Notes: generated from the sequence alone by a model not told the origin. A stretch of DNA of 64,000 nt from Paractinoplanes aksuensis (GCF_024137025.1 NZ_JAMYJR010000019.1:20959-84958), one strand, 5' to 3'. Positions 24,879 to 33,629 are shown, counted from the stretch's first letter. Made by a program: numbers and translations.

Positions 24879-25704
24879 CGGGGATCCCCAGCAGCTCGCG
24901 GGTCTCGCGGGCGGTCAGCGGCGGGCGCTGGGCCAGCTGGGCGAAGCCGACGGCCCGGGCCACGAGCTGCATGTTCGACTCGACCGGGCGGCCCTTGGCG
25001 TACGTGATGGTGTCTTCCATGCCCACGCGCAGGTGCCCGCCCGCGCTCAGCGAGGCCAGCATGACCGGGATGGTCGAGCGCCCGATGCCGGTGGCCGAGA
25101 ACGTCGTGCCCTCGGGCAGGTCGCGGATCGCCTGCTCACACGCGACCAGCGCGGCCGCGGTACCCGGCATCCCGCCCGGCACGCCCATCACCAGGTCGAC
25201 GTGCACGTGACCGCCGGACGGCAGGCCGTGCTTCCCCAGCAGCCGCTGCAGCGTCGTGAGCTGACCGAGGTCGAAGATCTCGTACTCGGGCACGATGCCC
25301 CGCTCCTGCATGCGGGTGTGCAGGTCGACGATGAACTCCCACCGGTTCAGGAACACGCCGTCGCCGAAGTTGACGGTGCCCATCGTGCACGAGGCCATCT
25401 CGGGCCCGGCGTCGAGCACGGCCAGCCGGTCGCCCTCGGGGTCGGTGACGGCGCCGCCCGACGAGAGCTGCACGATCAGGCCGGTCGACTCGCGCAGCGC
25501 CCGCACGGTGTCACGCAGCCGCCCCTGGTCGAGGGTCGGCTCGGCCTCGGCGTCCCGGATGTGGACGTGGATGATGGCAGCGCCCAGCGCTTCGCACTCC
25601 TTGGCGGTGGCCACGAGTTCGTCGAGCGTGACGGGCAGCGCGGGCACGTCGGCCTTGCTGCTTTCGGCGCCGGTCGGAGCAACGGTGATCACGGTCCCGG
25701 TCAT
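24847..25704 (-). CDS. BKACE-family protein (DUF849, beta-keto acid cleavage enzyme)
   Basis: A 285-residue TIM-barrel enzyme of the BKACE family, which condenses beta-keto acids with acetyl-CoA to acetoacetate and a CoA ester. Visible features: VTLDELVATAKECEALGAAIIHVHIRD (metal ligands HVH), VQLSSGG, CTMGTVNFG, HVHVDLVMGVPGGM, HLRVGMEDT. A Zn site from His pairs is typical. The C-terminal PHPTTPESD comes from dispersed-repeat DNA and may not be functional. Substrate cannot be told from sequence. Neighbours are asparaginase (7 bases downstream) and YgfZ (10 bases upstream). Confidence 0.85.
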   Translation of the reverse strand: MTGTVITVAPTGAESSKADVPALPVTLDELVATAKECEALGAAIIHVHIRDAEAEPTLDQGRLRDTVRALRESTGLIVQLSSGGAVTDPEGDRLAVLDAGPEMASCTMGTVNFGDGVFLNRWEFIVDLHTRMQERGIVPEYEIFDLGQLTTLQRLLGKHGLPSGGHVHVDLVMGVPGGMPGTAAALVACEQAIRDLPEGTTFSATGIGRSTIPVMLASLSAGGHLRVGMEDTITYAKGRPVESNMQLVARAVGFAQLAQRPPLTARETRELLGIPAPHPTTPESD

Positions 25705-25714
25705 GGATGTGACC

Positions 25715-26749
25715 TTAGTGTTCGTCCACCGCCACGGCGGACTCGCCCACCGTCAGGTTGTCGGTCGCGTTGCGCTTGAGCACGGCCAGGGCGACCAGGC
25801 CCAGCTCGTGGTGGCGCACGGCGGTGCCGACGAAGCCGACCTCGCGCCCCTCGCGAACCACCGGGGTGCCCTTGGCCGGCGGCTGATCGGTGGCGATGCC
25901 GTCGAAGTGCAGCAGGGCCAGGCGGCGCGGCGGGCGGCCGAGGTGATGGACCCGGGCCACAGTCTCTTGCCCGCGGTAGCAGCCCTTGTCGAGGTGGACC
26001 GCGGCGGCGATGAACTCGGCCTCGGCCGGGATCGTGCGGTGGTCGGTCTCCCAGCCCAGCCGCGGGGTGTGGTGTTCGACGCGGATCGCCTCGTACGCCC
26101 ACAGACCGGCCTTGGGCAGCCCCAGCTTCTCGATCACCGCGGTCTTTTCGGTACGCGGGACGAGCAGGTCGATGCCCAGGGGCACCCGGCGGGCCAGGCC
26201 GAATTCGGTTTCCCGTACGTCGTAGAGGCTGGTCGCCTCGGGCCGGACATCGCCGGCCGCGAACTTGGCGCCCGGCACCGGCTGCACGCGCGGCTCGGCC
26301 AGACCCGGAATCACGTCGCCCGCACCCGGCCCGACCAGCGAGAGAACGGCCAGCTCGGAGGTCGCGTCGCGCGGCTCGACCTTGGTGAAGAACCGCATCA
26401 TCTCGAGGTATTTGAGCAGGCCCGCGCCCGCCCCCGGCTCGGTGTCGAGCCAGGTCGTGGTGCCGTCCTCGGTCACCATCGCGTGCTGCTCGACGTGACC
26501 GTTCGGAGAGAGGACCAGCAGCTCGGTGCCCTGGTTGGCCGACAGCTCCGACAGATGCTGCGTCGTCAGCGTGTGCAGCCAGCTCGCGCGCTCCTCACCG
26601 GGCACGGCGATCACGTCGCGGTTCGAGCGGTCGACCAGGCCCACGGCGGTGGCCAGGGTGCGTTGCTCACGCATCGGGTCGCCGTAGTGGGCCGGCACAC
26701 CGGAGTCGGCGGAGGCGGGATCCAGGTCTTCGACCATCACCACGGTCAT
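25715..26749 (-). CDS. ygfZ: YgfZ/GcvT-like folate-binding protein
   Basis: A 344-residue GcvT-fold protein of the YgfZ type, needed for repair or assembly of some Fe-S enzymes. The diagnostic motif KGCYRGQETVARV is present, and the N-terminal half has the folate-binding fold (NRDVIAVPGEERASWLHTL). The start at 26749 is 1 base after the Fur stop; codons VEDLD follow two in-frame ATGs. Placement directly behind a Fur-type gene and close to nitrobindin points to metal or redox homeostasis. Confidence 0.85.
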   Translation of the reverse strand: MTVVMVEDLDPASADSGVPAHYGDPMREQRTLATAVGLVDRSNRDVIAVPGEERASWLHTLTTQHLSELSANQGTELLVLSPNGHVEQHAMVTEDGTTTWLDTEPGAGAGLLKYLEMMRFFTKVEPRDATSELAVLSLVGPGAGDVIPGLAEPRVQPVPGAKFAAGDVRPEATSLYDVRETEFGLARRVPLGIDLLVPRTEKTAVIEKLGLPKAGLWAYEAIRVEHHTPRLGWETDHRTIPAEAEFIAAAVHLDKGCYRGQETVARVHHLGRPPRRLALLHFDGIATDQPPAKGTPVVREGREVGFVGTAVRHHELGLVALAVLKRNATDNLTVGESAVAVDEH

Positions 26750-26750
26750 G

Positions 26751-27170
26751 TCACAGCTCCTTGCAGTCTCCGCACACCCCGAACAGGGACACATGGCCCA
26801 CGTCGACGCGGAACGCCCGTTCGTTCAACAACCGGTCGGTCACCGGTTGCATCACACTCGGGTCTACCTCACTGATCGACCCACATCCACGGCACACGAG
26901 GTGAACGTGCTGATCCTCACCCGCCGCGTGGTAGGTCGGCGAGCCGTGCGACAGGTGGGTGTGAGTCACCATGCCGAGCTCTTCCAGCAGCTCGAGCGTG
27001 CGGTAGACGGTGGTGATGTTGACCCCGGCCGCCCGCTCACGCACATGGTTGTGCACCTGCTCGGGCGTGGCATGGCCGAGCTCGTGCACCGCTTCGAGGA
27101 TGAGCTGACGCTGCGGGGTGAGCCGCAGGCCACGTTCCCGGAGCATGGCGGCAAGCGAAGTGGCGGACAC
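26751..27170 (-). CDS. Fur-family metalloregulator
   Basis: A 139-residue Fur protein: winged helix with LTPQRQLILEAV and ITTVYRTLELLEELG, metal-site motif HVHLVCRGCGSISEV (HVH plus Cys-X2-Cys) and a C-terminal FGVCGDCKEL (second Cys-X2-Cys). The two Cys pairs suggest a structural zinc. Whether it senses iron, zinc or peroxide cannot be read from the sequence; the HVHLVCRGC form with two CXXC is common in Zur. ATG at 27170 chosen by the family start. Confidence 0.9.
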   Translation of the reverse strand: MSATSLAAMLRERGLRLTPQRQLILEAVHELGHATPEQVHNHVRERAAGVNITTVYRTLELLEELGMVTHTHLSHGSPTYHAAGEDQHVHLVCRGCGSISEVDPSVMQPVTDRLLNERAFRVDVGHVSLFGVCGDCKEL

Positions 27171-27196
27171 GCTACGAGGTTACGCCGTCAGGCTGT

Positions 27197-27799
27197 CTAT
27201 CCGCCGACCCTGAGCAACCGCGCCGACATGTGGGGCCGCAGTTCGCTCTTGTCGATCGACACCTCGTGGGCGTACAGCAGGGCGCCCTCGACGATACCGA
27301 AGAGCCGCCGCGCGCCGGTCAGATGCTGGCCGGTCGGGGTGTACGCCACCGCGTCGGTCTCGATCTCGAGCCGGGTCGTGCCCACGGTGTTGCCGACGTA
27401 GATCTCGACGGTGCCCTCGGGGGCGACGATGACCGCCTCCATGTCGTCGGTCGCACGGCCCTCGGCGTTGAGCACCGGCCGCCAGAACCCGGACTCGACG
27501 ATCCACTCACCGGACGGCTTCGACTCGTCGTCGAGCAGCCACGAGCGCGACTCGTAGCGCAGGAACGGACGGCCGTCGTGGCTGATCCGAACCTCTTGCC
27601 CGAAGTCGTAGTCCTTCTCGGCCGGGAAGCCGCCCTGACCGCGGCCGCGCCACAGCCCGACGAACGGCAGCAGGCCCAGCAGCGCCGGGTTGAGGTCGGC
27701 CCCGGAGCGCAGGTCGTGCGTCTCCTCGTAGGGGTACGCGTCGACCGGGGGCGCGTTCAACCAGGGCGGTGGGCCCAGCGGATTTTCCTGATCGCTCAC
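27197..27799 (-). CDS. Nitrobindin-like haem protein (FABP-like, DUF1794)
   Basis: A 200-residue beta-barrel protein of the nitrobindin family, described as peroxynitrite isomerase. The family start motif GLWRGRGQGGFP and the C-terminal LRPHMSARLLR are visible; the histidine near the C-terminus is the haem ligand in homologues. A ~45-residue N-terminal Pro/Asp-rich extension precedes the barrel. The GTG at 27799 overlaps the stop of a 34-residue ORF by 4 bases (GTGA), implying coupled translation. Confidence 0.88.
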   Translation of the reverse strand: MSDQENPLGPPPWLNAPPVDAYPYEETHDLRSGADLNPALLGLLPFVGLWRGRGQGGFPAEKDYDFGQEVRISHDGRPFLRYESRSWLLDDESKPSGEWIVESGFWRPVLNAEGRATDDMEAVIVAPEGTVEIYVGNTVGTTRLEIETDAVAYTPTGQHLTGARRLFGIVEGALLYAHEVSIDKSELRPHMSARLLRVGG

Positions 27800-27900
27800 C
27801 AACGCCCCCTCGACACGCGCATCGCCAGATAGACGACACTGCCCGCCAGCGCGCCCAGACCGGCGACCAGCAGGCTCACGAACCCGATTTCCGTAACCAT
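27796..27900 (-). CDS. 34-residue membrane peptide coupled to nitrobindin
   Basis: ATG at 27900, TGA at 27796-27798. The product is 34 residues: MVTEIGFVS, then a hydrophobic stretch LLVAGLGALAGSVVYLAM, and a basic C-terminus RVSRGRW. AGGATGG about 8 bases upstream is a good ribosome site. The stop overlaps the nitrobindin GTG start by 4 bases (GTGA), a strong sign of real translation. One transmembrane helix with positive C-terminus suggests N-out, C-in orientation. Function unknown; it may help localise or regulate nitrobindin. Confidence 0.7.
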   Translation of the reverse strand: MVTEIGFVSLLVAGLGALAGSVVYLAMRVSRGRW

Positions 27901-27926
27901 GACCGGACCATCCTATGCTGGCGCCC

Positions 27927-28289
27927 ATGGCACGCTTGCTGGTCGTCAAGGCAACCGCCGGAGCCGACGCCCCGGAACGCTGCTCGCAGGCCTTCACGGT
28001 CGCGAGCACGGCGCTCGCGTCGGGGGTGGACGTGTCGTTCTGGCTCACCGGCGAGTCGGCCTGGTTCGCCCTGCCCGGCCGGGCCGCCGAGTTCGAGCTG
28101 CCGCACGCGGCGCCCCTGCCCGACCTGCTCGACCTGCTGCTCTCGGCAGGCCGGGTGACCGCCTGCACCCAGTGCGTAGCCCGCCGCGAGATCACCGCCG
28201 ACGACGTGCTGCCGGGCATCCGCATCGCCGGCGCCGCCGTCTTCGTCGAAGAGATCATGTCGGACGGCGCCCAGGCGCTCGTCTACTGA
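27927..28289 (+). CDS. DsrE-family protein
   Basis: A 120-residue DsrE/DsrF-like protein: MARLLVVKATAGADAPERC, GVDVSFWLTGE, then TACTQCVARR. The Cys pair (TACTQC) is where DsrE-type proteins carry their active cysteine, suggesting sulfur relay or redox. Start at 27927, 12 bases after an alternative ATG at 27915. It is divergent from the nitrobindin-membrane-peptide pair, 26 bases away, so promoters overlap. Confidence 0.8.
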   Translation: MARLLVVKATAGADAPERCSQAFTVASTALASGVDVSFWLTGESAWFALPGRAAEFELPHAAPLPDLLDLLLSAGRVTACTQCVARREITADDVLPGIRIAGAAVFVEEIMSDGAQALVY

Positions 28290-28304
28290 CAACTGGCGCT
28301 ACGG

Positions 28305-29126
28305 TCACGCACCTCGGCAGCTGGTGCTCACGGTCACGCTCAGCTGCTCGCCCTGCGGCAGCACGACTATCGAATCGCCGGCCTTGCGGTAGGCCCGCAC
28401 AGCGTCGTCGGCGTGCACGATCTCGCCGCCGGCCTGTCGCAGGCGGCCGGGCAGATCGTCCGGCATGGACAGATCCGGCACCGTCCACGAGCCCGCGACG
28501 CCGCCGGACGGGCAGGCCACGGTGCGGACGACGGGCTCGCCCACGTTGGCGTCGAGCGCAGACACCACGGTGTTGAGCAGCGCCGGCGCCGGCGAAGCGG
28601 TGGCGTCGCCCCCGACCGGCGCCGCGCCGTCGAGCGGCCGGCAACCGGTGGTGAGCCGAAGCGTGAGGGTCGTCGCCACGGCCGGACCGCTCAGGTCGAT
28701 GCCGACGAAGTTGCCCGCGTCGGCGTGCAGCGAGACCCGGGTGCCGGCCCGGGTGCGGCTCTGCTCGGGGGCCCACTCGACCGGCAGCTCGGCCGCGATC
28801 GCTTCGACCGCCTCGGCCGCCTTCGAGTCGCCGACGTAGACGGTCACGGCGCGGGCGGCGGCCACTCCCGAGCGCACGGGCGTGATGCGGCAGTCGCGCG
28901 TCAGCTGCAGCTCGCCCAGCACCACGGCCCGGTCGGCGCCGCTCGCCGTGGCGTAGACGACACCGGCGGCCCGCTCGAGATCGGTCACGGCGAGGTCGAT
29001 GTCGCGCTGCTCGGGCACGGTGGCCCGGTCGTGCCCGACCGACCACACGGTCAACCCGACCAGACCGGCGATCCAGACCACGACCAGCCCGGTCAGCCAC
29101 CACCGGCGGTTGCCGAGCGCTGTCAC
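28305..29126 (-). CDS. Membrane-anchored protein of unknown function
   Basis: A 273-residue protein with a basic N-terminus, one membrane anchor (about residues 9-31, with WWLTGLVVVWIAGLVGLTVW) and an extracytoplasmic part of no family I recognise. It has repeating beta-strand-like segments, a few cysteines (DCRITP, TGCRPLDG, ACPSGG, STSCRGA) that may form disulfides, and a threonine/alanine-rich C-terminus. GTG at 29126 with GGGTGG upstream. It follows dinG by 37 bases on the same strand. Confidence 0.7.
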   Translation of the reverse strand: MTALGNRRWWLTGLVVVWIAGLVGLTVWSVGHDRATVPEQRDIDLAVTDLERAAGVVYATASGADRAVVLGELQLTRDCRITPVRSGVAAARAVTVYVGDSKAAEAVEAIAAELPVEWAPEQSRTRAGTRVSLHADAGNFVGIDLSGPAVATTLTLRLTTGCRPLDGAAPVGGDATASPAPALLNTVVSALDANVGEPVVRTVACPSGGVAGSWTVPDLSMPDDLPGRLRQAGGEIVHADDAVRAYRKAGDSIVVLPQGEQLSVTVSTSCRGA

Positions 29127-29163
29127 CGCTGACCACCCGTCGGTTCGAGGCGGGGCATCGGAC

Positions 29164-31170
29164 TCATTTCCCGGCCAGGCGCTGGAGAGCGCCGAGAGCC
29201 ACTTCGGACCGGGTGGTGTACCAGAACGGCGGCAGGGAGTTGCGCAGGAAGGCACCGTAGCCCCGGGCCGTCTCGAGGCGGGAGTCGAGCACGGCGACCA
29301 CGCCCTTGTCGCCCGTCGAGCGAATCAGCCGGCCGACGCCCTGCGCGAGCCGCACCGCCGCGATGGGCACGCTCACCGACGCGAAGCCGGAACCGCCGTT
29401 GGCGTCGACCGCCGCCGCCCGGGCCGCGGCCAGGGGCTCGTCGGGGCGCGGGAACGGCAGCCGGTCGATCACCACCAGCTGGCACGCGTCACCCGGCACG
29501 TCGACGCCCTGCCAGAGCGACATCACCCCGAACAGACAGCTCTCTTTGTCTTCCCGGAACTTGCGGACCAGCACCGGCAGCGATTCCTCGCCCTGCAGCA
29601 GGATCGGCAGGTCGGTGCGGGCGCGCAGCAGCTCGGCGGCCTGGGTGGCCGCCTTGCGCGACGAGAACAGGCCCAGGGTGCGCCCGCCCAGGGTTTCGAC
29701 CAGCTTGACCAGCTCTTCGCCGGCCGCGGCGGGCAGGCCGGACATCTGGGGCCGGGGCAGGTGGGACGCGACGTAGAGGATGCCCTGGCGCGGGTAGTCG
29801 AACGGGGAGCCGACGTCGAGCGACGTCCAGCCGTCGCCGGAGGCCTCGGGGCCGGTGGCCGCGGTGGGGGCGGCGACGGGCAGGCCGAGCGAGCGGGCCA
29901 CCGTGTCGAACCGGCCGCCGAGGGTCAGCGTGGCCGAGGTGGCCACCACCGTACGGTCGGAATAGAGACCCTGGGCCAGCGTGCCGGCCACCGAGAGCGG
30001 GGCCACCACCAGCGCGCGGCGGCCGTTGCCGAGGTCGGACTTCTCGACCCAGGCGACGTCGAAGGCGGACTCTTCGAGCAGGCGCTGGGCCGTGTCGTTG
30101 AGGTCGTCGAAGGCGGCCTTGGCCTGCTGCTTGCGCACCGGGTCGGGATCGTCGGACTTGACCTCGCCGATCGCCGTGAGCCCGGCCCGGGTGGCCGACT
30201 CGACCCGGGCCACGGCCAGGGCCAGCGGCTCGGGCAGGCCGCCGGTGATGCGGCCCGCGGGCGCCTCGGCCAGGCCGACGGTGAGCGCGTCGGCCGCCTC
30301 GGCCAGCGACTCGACGGCGGCCGGGGAGAGCAGGGTGCGAGCCCGGCGCGAGGAGCGCTCGACCGCCTCGGGGGTCAGCTCGGCCTGGGACGCCGACGAG
30401 ACCCGGTCGGCCAGTTCGTGGGCCTCGTCGATGACCAGCAGCTTGTGGGGCGGGACGATGTGGCGGTCGGCCAGCATGTCGACCGCGAGCAGGCTGTGGT
30501 TGGTGACCACGATGTCGGCCTCGCGGGCCCGGGCCCGCGACGCCTCGGCGAAGCAGTCGGCCCCGTACGGGCAGCGGGCGGCCCCGACGCAGTCGCGGGC
30601 CGGCATCGAGACCTGGCGCCAGGCCGTGTCGTCGACGCCGGGGTCGAGCTCGTCGCGGTCGCCGGTGGCGGTCTTCTCGGCCCAGGCCTGCAGCCGCTGG
30701 ATCTGCCGGCCGAGCTTGCCCGCCTCGCCCAGCCACTGGGTGGTCTTGGGCGGCGCGTCGTCGAACAGCGTGTCGGTCGGCGCCTCTTCGTCGGCGTGTT
30801 CCATCTTGGCCACGCAGAGGTAGTGGTGGCGGCCCTTGAGCACAGCGTAGGTGGGCTTGCGGCCCAGCACCGGCTCGACCGCGGCCGCGAGGCGGGGCAG
30901 GTCGTGCTCGACCAGCTGGTTCTGCAGGGCCAGGGTGGCCGTCGAGATCACCACCGGGCCGTCGACGAGCAGCGACGGGGTGAGGTAGGCCAGGCTCTTG
31001 CCGGTGCCCGTGCCGGCCTGCACGAGCAGGTGTTCCCGCTCGCGGACGGCCTTGTCGATGGCGGCCACCATGGCCTGCTGACCCGGGCGGGACGCGCCAC
31101 CGGGCACGGCGCCGACGGCGGCCTGGAGGAGCTGCTCTGCGGACACCGACTTCTTCGTTGCTGCGGGCAC
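29164..31170 (-). CDS. dinG: DinG-type Fe-S ATP-dependent DNA helicase
   Basis: A 668-residue XPD/DinG-like superfamily 2 helicase. Motif I AGTGTGKS is at residues 52-59, the DEAH box (VIDEAHEL) around residue 245. Cysteines lie between them (CVAAKM-type, then CVGAARCPYGADCF), as expected for the 4Fe-4S cluster. C-terminal motifs VSLW-type MSLWQGVDVPGD and GVGRLIRS are present. It unwinds forked DNA with 5' overhangs and helps resolve R-loops (family knowledge). ATG at 31170. The gene is divergent from the DUF402 gene at 31226. Confidence 0.93.
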   Translation of the reverse strand: MPAATKKSVSAEQLLQAAVGAVPGGASRPGQQAMVAAIDKAVREREHLLVQAGTGTGKSLAYLTPSLLVDGPVVISTATLALQNQLVEHDLPRLAAAVEPVLGRKPTYAVLKGRHHYLCVAKMEHADEEAPTDTLFDDAPPKTTQWLGEAGKLGRQIQRLQAWAEKTATGDRDELDPGVDDTAWRQVSMPARDCVGAARCPYGADCFAEASRARAREADIVVTNHSLLAVDMLADRHIVPPHKLLVIDEAHELADRVSSASQAELTPEAVERSSRRARTLLSPAAVESLAEAADALTVGLAEAPAGRITGGLPEPLALAVARVESATRAGLTAIGEVKSDDPDPVRKQQAKAAFDDLNDTAQRLLEESAFDVAWVEKSDLGNGRRALVVAPLSVAGTLAQGLYSDRTVVATSATLTLGGRFDTVARSLGLPVAAPTAATGPEASGDGWTSLDVGSPFDYPRQGILYVASHLPRPQMSGLPAAAGEELVKLVETLGGRTLGLFSSRKAATQAAELLRARTDLPILLQGEESLPVLVRKFREDKESCLFGVMSLWQGVDVPGDACQLVVIDRLPFPRPDEPLAAARAAAVDANGGSGFASVSVPIAAVRLAQGVGRLIRSTGDKGVVAVLDSRLETARGYGAFLRNSLPPFWYTTRSEVALGALQRLAGK

Positions 31171-31225
31171 GGGCAGACGGTACCCGCCACCACCGACAGA
31201 AGCCGACCACCGTTAGGGTTCTTGC

Positions 31226-31732
31226 ATGGCGAGTGACACGGTCCGGGTCGTCTACACGAAGTACGACGGGTCGGCCCACCGGGACTACCCAGCCCGCCGT
31301 TTCGATTCCGACGAGCTCGGGGTCTGGGTCGGCGTCACCAAGGGCACGAAGTCGGTCTACCACGGCCGCCCGTCCGTCGAGCAGATCCCGTTCGTGCTGC
31401 TCATCCCCCATCACACGTGGTGGACAGGCATGTTCAACCCGCAGCCGCGCACCAGCGAGGTCTACTGCGACATCACCACCCCCGCGCGCTGGGAAGGCGA
31501 CACGGTCCACATCATCGACCTCGACCTCGACGTGGTCCGCCGGCGCACGTCGGGCCTGGTCGAGCTGCGCGACGAGGACGAGTTCGACGAGCACCGCACC
31601 CAGTTCGGCTACCCCGACGACCTCGTCCGCGAGGCTCGCGCGGCGGCCGACGAGTTGCTCGTGGCGCTGGGCGACGGCAGCGAGCCGTTCGCCACCCACT
31701 TCCACCAATATCTACAGAAGGTCGCTGACTAG
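31226..31732 (+). CDS. DUF402-family protein
   Basis: A 168-residue protein of the DUF402 family, which includes nucleoside tri/diphosphatases and the FomD hydrolase. Features are YDGSAHRDYPARRF, WVGVTKGTKSVYHGRP, VYCDITTPARWEGDTVHIIDLDLDVV and ELRDEDEFDEHRTQFGYPDDLV. Asp and His residues typical of the metal site (YCDITTP, IDLDLDVV) are present. Its 3' end overlaps the convergent sigma-factor gene by 21 bases. Confidence 0.85.
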   Translation: MASDTVRVVYTKYDGSAHRDYPARRFDSDELGVWVGVTKGTKSVYHGRPSVEQIPFVLLIPHHTWWTGMFNPQPRTSEVYCDITTPARWEGDTVHIIDLDLDVVRRRTSGLVELRDEDEFDEHRTQFGYPDDLVREARAAADELLVALGDGSEPFATHFHQYLQKVAD

Positions 31733-32578
31733 CAGCTTCTCGGGGTTGAGCTGCTGGAACAGCCCGGTGATGCGGCCGTCGGCCACGGTGACGGCGAGCG
31801 CGCCGTAGAGGCCGTGGCCGCGGACGAAGACTCCGGCGCCGCCGTTGATCAGGGCGGGCTCGAGGACGGCATCGGCCATCCGGCTGCCGTGCGCGATGCC
31901 GACGAAGAAGCGGGACACCTTGTCGGCGCCGACGATCGGGCGCAGCGCGGTGCTGGTGAAGCCGCCGCCGTCGCTGATCGACACCACGTCGGGCGCGAGC
32001 ACGGCCGCCAGCGCCTGCATGTCCCCGCTGTTCACGGCCTCGATGAAGGCGGTCAGCACCCGGCGCTGCTCGGCCAGGCCGGCGTTGTGCCGTACTTCGC
32101 CCTCGGCGGCGGCCCGGCGCCCCCGCGAGGCGTGCTGGCGGGCCGTGGCCTCGGTGGTACCGAGCACCTGGGCCACCTCGCCGTAGGGCACCGCGAACGC
32201 GTCGTGCAGCACCAGGGCCACCCGCTGCTCCGGGCTCAGCTTCTCGAGCACCACGAGCAGGGCCAGGCCGACCTGGTCGCGCTGCTCGGCCTGCCCGGCC
32301 GGGCCGACGTCAGGGTCCACGAAGTAGTCGGGCAGCCACTGGCCGGTATAGGCCTCGCGCGACACGCGGGCCGACTTGAGCACGTCGAGGCAGAGCCGGC
32401 CGGTGACCGTGGTCAGCCAGGCCCGCAGGTCGCGGATCTCGCTGTCCCCCGCCCGCACGTAGCGCAACCAGGCTTCCTGTACGACGTCCTGGGCCTCGGC
32501 CATGCTGCCGAGCATCCGGTAGGCGACGGCGACGAGATGCGGGCGCTCGGCCTCGAAGGCCTCGGCGGAGGGTGGCAT
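31712..32578 (-). CDS. ECF41-type sigma factor (SigJ-like)
   Basis: A 288-residue ECF sigma factor with a SnoaL/NTF2-like C-terminal extension. Sigma2: VAVAYRMLGSMAEAQDVVQEAWLR; sigma4 HTH: VPYGEVAQVLGTTEATARQHASRGRR. Between them is YTGQWLPD, close to the ECF41 linker motif, and the C-terminus has DGGGF and NPEKL, also ECF41-like. In this group the C-terminal domain acts as a fused control module in place of an anti-sigma factor. ATG at 32578. No carboxymuconolactone decarboxylase-type partner is next to it, unlike many ECF41 loci. Confidence 0.88.
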   Translation of the reverse strand: MPPSAEAFEAERPHLVAVAYRMLGSMAEAQDVVQEAWLRYVRAGDSEIRDLRAWLTTVTGRLCLDVLKSARVSREAYTGQWLPDYFVDPDVGPAGQAEQRDQVGLALLVVLEKLSPEQRVALVLHDAFAVPYGEVAQVLGTTEATARQHASRGRRAAAEGEVRHNAGLAEQRRVLTAFIEAVNSGDMQALAAVLAPDVVSISDGGGFTSTALRPIVGADKVSRFFVGIAHGSRMADAVLEPALINGGAGVFVRGHGLYGALAVTVADGRITGLFQQLNPEKLLVSDLL

Positions 32579-32666
32579 GAGGGAATTCTGCGCGAGATTC
32601 CCGAGGTCGGGTAGCACTTGTGTCAGAGTGTAAAACGCCCATTTCGTACGAATCGGATGGTGTGGT

Positions 32667-33629
32667 GTGAACGACGGGCTCATGATCGCAGGCGGCCTGA
32701 CCGGGCTCGTCGGTCTGGCCGGGCTGACCGCCGCCGGACTCACCGTGCTGCGCCGCCGCGGCACCTACCTGGCCGCCGGTCACGCTCTCGCGCGCCCGGA
32801 CGACCTCGACCCGCTGCCCTCGGTGCTGCGGCGCGGCCTGGGCGGACTCACCGTGCCCGCCACCCCCGGACCCCGGGGCGAGCTGTTCCTCGGCCCCGGT
32901 GCGCCCCAACCCGGCCGCACCCTGCGCCGGCTGGTGCTGACCCCACTGTTCGCCAAGGCCCGGGGCAACAACGGCCGGCTCGCCCGCGACCAGCAGGTGC
33001 CGTTCCGGCTCGTGGTCGAGATCACCGGCGCCGTCCGCGACGCCGAGACGCTGCTGCGGGCGTACCGGGTCCTCGACCAGCAACTGCGGGACCACGCCGC
33101 GCTGCTGAGCCACTGCGACGGCGGCGAACTGGTGCCGGGGGCGGTCACCGTGTCGGTCACCGGCATCGTGGACGTCCGGGAGCTGCTCGCGGCCCAGGAC
33201 CTGCGGTACGCGTTCGCCGAGGGGACGTTCGACGACCTCGGCTCGCGGGCGGCGCCGGCCACGCTCGTACCCATGATCAGTGAGGCCTGGAACCGGCGGT
33301 TCGGCTGGGACGGGCTCGAACCGATCCCGGCCGAGGAACGGCACCTGTTGCACGCCATGGTGCGGTCGGCCCACGACGACGGGCGGACCGTGCGCATCTC
33401 GGGCCTGCCCACGGGGTCCCGCCAGGCCCGGGCCGCCATCCGGGCCGAACTGGGCGCCGCCGGCGTCGACGTGATCGCCGACCAGGACCAGCGCGGCCTC
33501 GTCCGCTACCTGCGCAAACACCCGGTGAGCCGGTGGGTCGAGCGGGAACCGCTGCCGACCCGGGCCGTCCGGCGGGGCTCGCCCCGCCCGCACGCCCCCA
33601 GGACTGAACGGCGGCGGGAGGCCGTTTAG
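32667..33629 (+). CDS. Membrane-anchored PI-PLC-like protein (possibly degenerate)
   Basis: A 320-residue protein with a hydrophobic N-terminal segment (residues 5-27), then about 280 residues. Residues 110-290 resemble the later part of the PI-PLC/glycerophosphodiesterase barrel: VSVTGIVDVREL, EERHLLHAMVRSAHDDGRTVRI, then LGAAGVDVIADQDQRGLVRYL (pattern of AGVD-I-TD near the end). The early catalytic His region of the family is not obvious, so activity is doubtful. The tail is Arg/Pro-rich. GTG at 32667, close to the divergent sigma gene (88 bases). The family assignment is tentative. Confidence 0.65.
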   Translation: MNDGLMIAGGLTGLVGLAGLTAAGLTVLRRRGTYLAAGHALARPDDLDPLPSVLRRGLGGLTVPATPGPRGELFLGPGAPQPGRTLRRLVLTPLFAKARGNNGRLARDQQVPFRLVVEITGAVRDAETLLRAYRVLDQQLRDHAALLSHCDGGELVPGAVTVSVTGIVDVRELLAAQDLRYAFAEGTFDDLGSRAAPATLVPMISEAWNRRFGWDGLEPIPAEERHLLHAMVRSAHDDGRTVRISGLPTGSRQARAAIRAELGAAGVDVIADQDQRGLVRYLRKHPVSRWVEREPLPTRAVRRGSPRPHAPRTERRREAV

